This document shows positions 63,106 to 64,000 of a stretch of DNA of 64,000 nucleotides, in pieces. A model generated the notes under the pieces. That model saw nothing but the letters and a program-made list of their open reading frames with translations, ran no database searches and was not told where the DNA came from. The position numbers were made by a program, and so were the translations under genes. The stretch's first letter is position 1. Each line of letters starts with the position of its first letter. The stretch comes from Mesotaenium endlicherianum (lineage: Eukaryota; Streptophyta; Zygnematophyceae; Zygnematales; Mesotaeniaceae), in contig WELA01001485.1 of assembly GCA_009602735.1 (NCBI GenBank), positions 124,001 through 188,000 on the forward strand. Direction: 5' to 3'.

Positions 63106-64000
63106 ATGAACACAGAAATTTTAGGCATCAGTATCACTTTCATCCTTACACTTTTATTGGCCATCCCATTAGGCCGGTACATAGGGAAAGTGTATAGCGA
63201 AGAAAAAAACTGGCCCGACAGATTCCTGGCACCGCTCGACCGCCTGTTCTTTAAACTGTCGGGCATCAGGCCGGAAAAAGAAATGAACTGGAAACAGCAC
63301 CTCACAGCCTTGCTTACCATCAACCTGGTATGGTTTCTCTTTTCCATGTTTATACTCATGAACATGCAATGGCTGCCGCTCAACCCCGATGGCAACCCCG
63401 GCATGTCGGCCGATCTGGCTTTCAATACCACCATCAGTTTCGTCAGCAATACCAACCTGCAGCACTATAGTGGCGAGACAGGCGTTTCCTACCTCGGTCA
63501 ATTGGTGTTGATGTTATTCCAATTCATCAGTGCAGGTGCAGGTATGGCTGTTTGCGCAGTAGTATTTCATGCAATGAAAGAAAGAACCACGGACAAACTC
63601 GGCAATTTCTATAACTACTTTGTGAAAAGCTGCACCAGGATATTGTTGCCGCTTTCAATTGTGCTGGCCCTGTTACTGGTATTCAATGGTACACCCATGA
63701 CCTTCCAGGGTAAGTCACAGTTTATTTCATTACAGGGAGATACGGTAAATGTGTCAAGGGGTCCTGCCGCAGCGATGGTGGCCATCAAGCAACTGGGCAC
63801 CAATGGCGGCGGCTTTTTCGGCGCCAACTCTGCCCACCCCCTGGAGAACCCCAACTATTTCACCAATATGGCTGAATGTGCTTCTATCTTTCTCATTCCA
63901 GTGGCGATGGTTTTTGCTATGGGCTATGTACTCAAGAAAAGAAGACTGGCCTGGACCATCTTTGGCGTCATGACCATTGGGTGCCTGCTCTTCCTCCTGC
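63106..64000 (+). CDS. kdpA: Potassium-transporting ATPase subunit KdpA (truncated by window end)
   Basis: The visible 298 codons encode membrane helices and the KdpA selectivity-filter regions: FNTTISFVSNTNLQHYSGE and QLGTNGGGFFGANSAHPLENPNYF (in pieces). KdpA is the channel-like potassium-binding subunit of the high-affinity K+ P-type ATPase. kdpB and kdpC presumably follow beyond the window. The ATG at 63106 gives the usual short N-terminus before the first helix. Confidence 0.95.
   Translation, partial: MNTEILGISITFILTLLLAIPLGRYIGKVYSEEKNWPDRFLAPLDRLFFKLSGIRPEKEMNWKQHLTALLTINLVWFLFSMFILMNMQWLPLNPDGNPGMSADLAFNTTISFVSNTNLQHYSGETGVSYLGQLVLMLFQFISAGAGMAVCAVVFHAMKERTTDKLGNFYNYFVKSCTRILLPLSIVLALLLVFNGTPMTFQGKSQFISLQGDTVNVSRGPAAAMVAIKQLGTNGGGFFGANSAHPLENPNYFTNMAECASIFLIPVAMVFAMGYVLKKRRLAWTIFGVMTIGCLLFLL

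Noticed and set aside
1-64000. CRISPR arrays, insertion sequences, tRNA or rRNA genes, or a defence island
   Set aside because: I saw no regularly spaced repeats, transposase or integrase motifs, tRNA T-loop patterns or known defence domains on either strand. This was by reading only, so a dedicated scan could still find something small.

Overview
The window is 64 kb of ordinary chromosome from a member of the Bacteroidota, most likely family Chitinophagaceae. Several things point there. There is a PorZ homologue with a type IX secretion C-terminal domain. Many genes carry the Bacteroidota -7 promoter element TAnnTTTG and lack obvious Shine-Dalgarno sequences. There is an outer-membrane beta-barrel receptor of the Bacteroidota type, an IcmF fusion mutase, the long insert-bearing IspG, and an arginine cluster built around the Bacteroidota N-acylornithine carbamoyltransferase. 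I see no tRNA, rRNA, insertion sequence, prophage or CRISPR array.

Layout. At 1-4.2 kb are the edge of an HTH gene, porZ, a decayed phosphoesterase pseudogene and a PliI-type lysozyme inhibitor. At 4.3-12.3 kb are icmF, an aldose epimerase, ridA, a short 3-hydroxyacyl-CoA dehydrogenase-like gene, tsaB, and an ArsR regulator with an MBL/rhodanese sulfur enzyme. At 12.3-22.5 kb, all on the minus strand, are an ispG-nadB-acyltransferase operon, kbl followed by a class D beta-lactamase, a two-component system and an FKBP isomerase. At 22.6-30.9 kb is a complete arginine operon in the order GNAT, argG, argC, argD, argF', argB, argE, argH. At 31.2-41.6 kb are a TonB-dependent-type receptor, a YHS lipoprotein, a SNF2 helicase with two SWIM motifs, comB, a tail-less SSB, gcvT and a small lipoprotein. 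At 41.7-49.4 kb are a PadR-PspC envelope-stress-like operon with a palindromic operator, an ArsC-like phosphatase, and a membrane protein, M16 protease pair and PDZ aspartyl protease. At 49.4-56.8 kb are mqnC, an ECF sigma/anti-sigma/outer-membrane operon, serS, gcvH, a VanZ protein, a candidate small RNA and a GH25 lysozyme. At 56.9-64 kb are a radical SAM/SPASM enzyme, a MarR regulator, a GHL10 glycoside hydrolase, an NtrC-type activator, an esterase-like hydrolase and the start of the kdp potassium-pump operon.

Most of this is housekeeping metabolism and envelope maintenance. The points most worth a second look are regulatory: a perfect 10-bp inverted repeat over the PadR promoter, a minus-strand structured RNA with its own terminator inside the end of the VanZ gene, palindromes in the icmF promoter, a pseudoknot-like leader before the arginine operon, an anti-sigma factor with a duplicated N-terminal module, promoter elements only 4-6 nt from start codons, and an unannotated 27-residue membrane ORF ahead of kdpF. 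I did not find a defence or mobile system.
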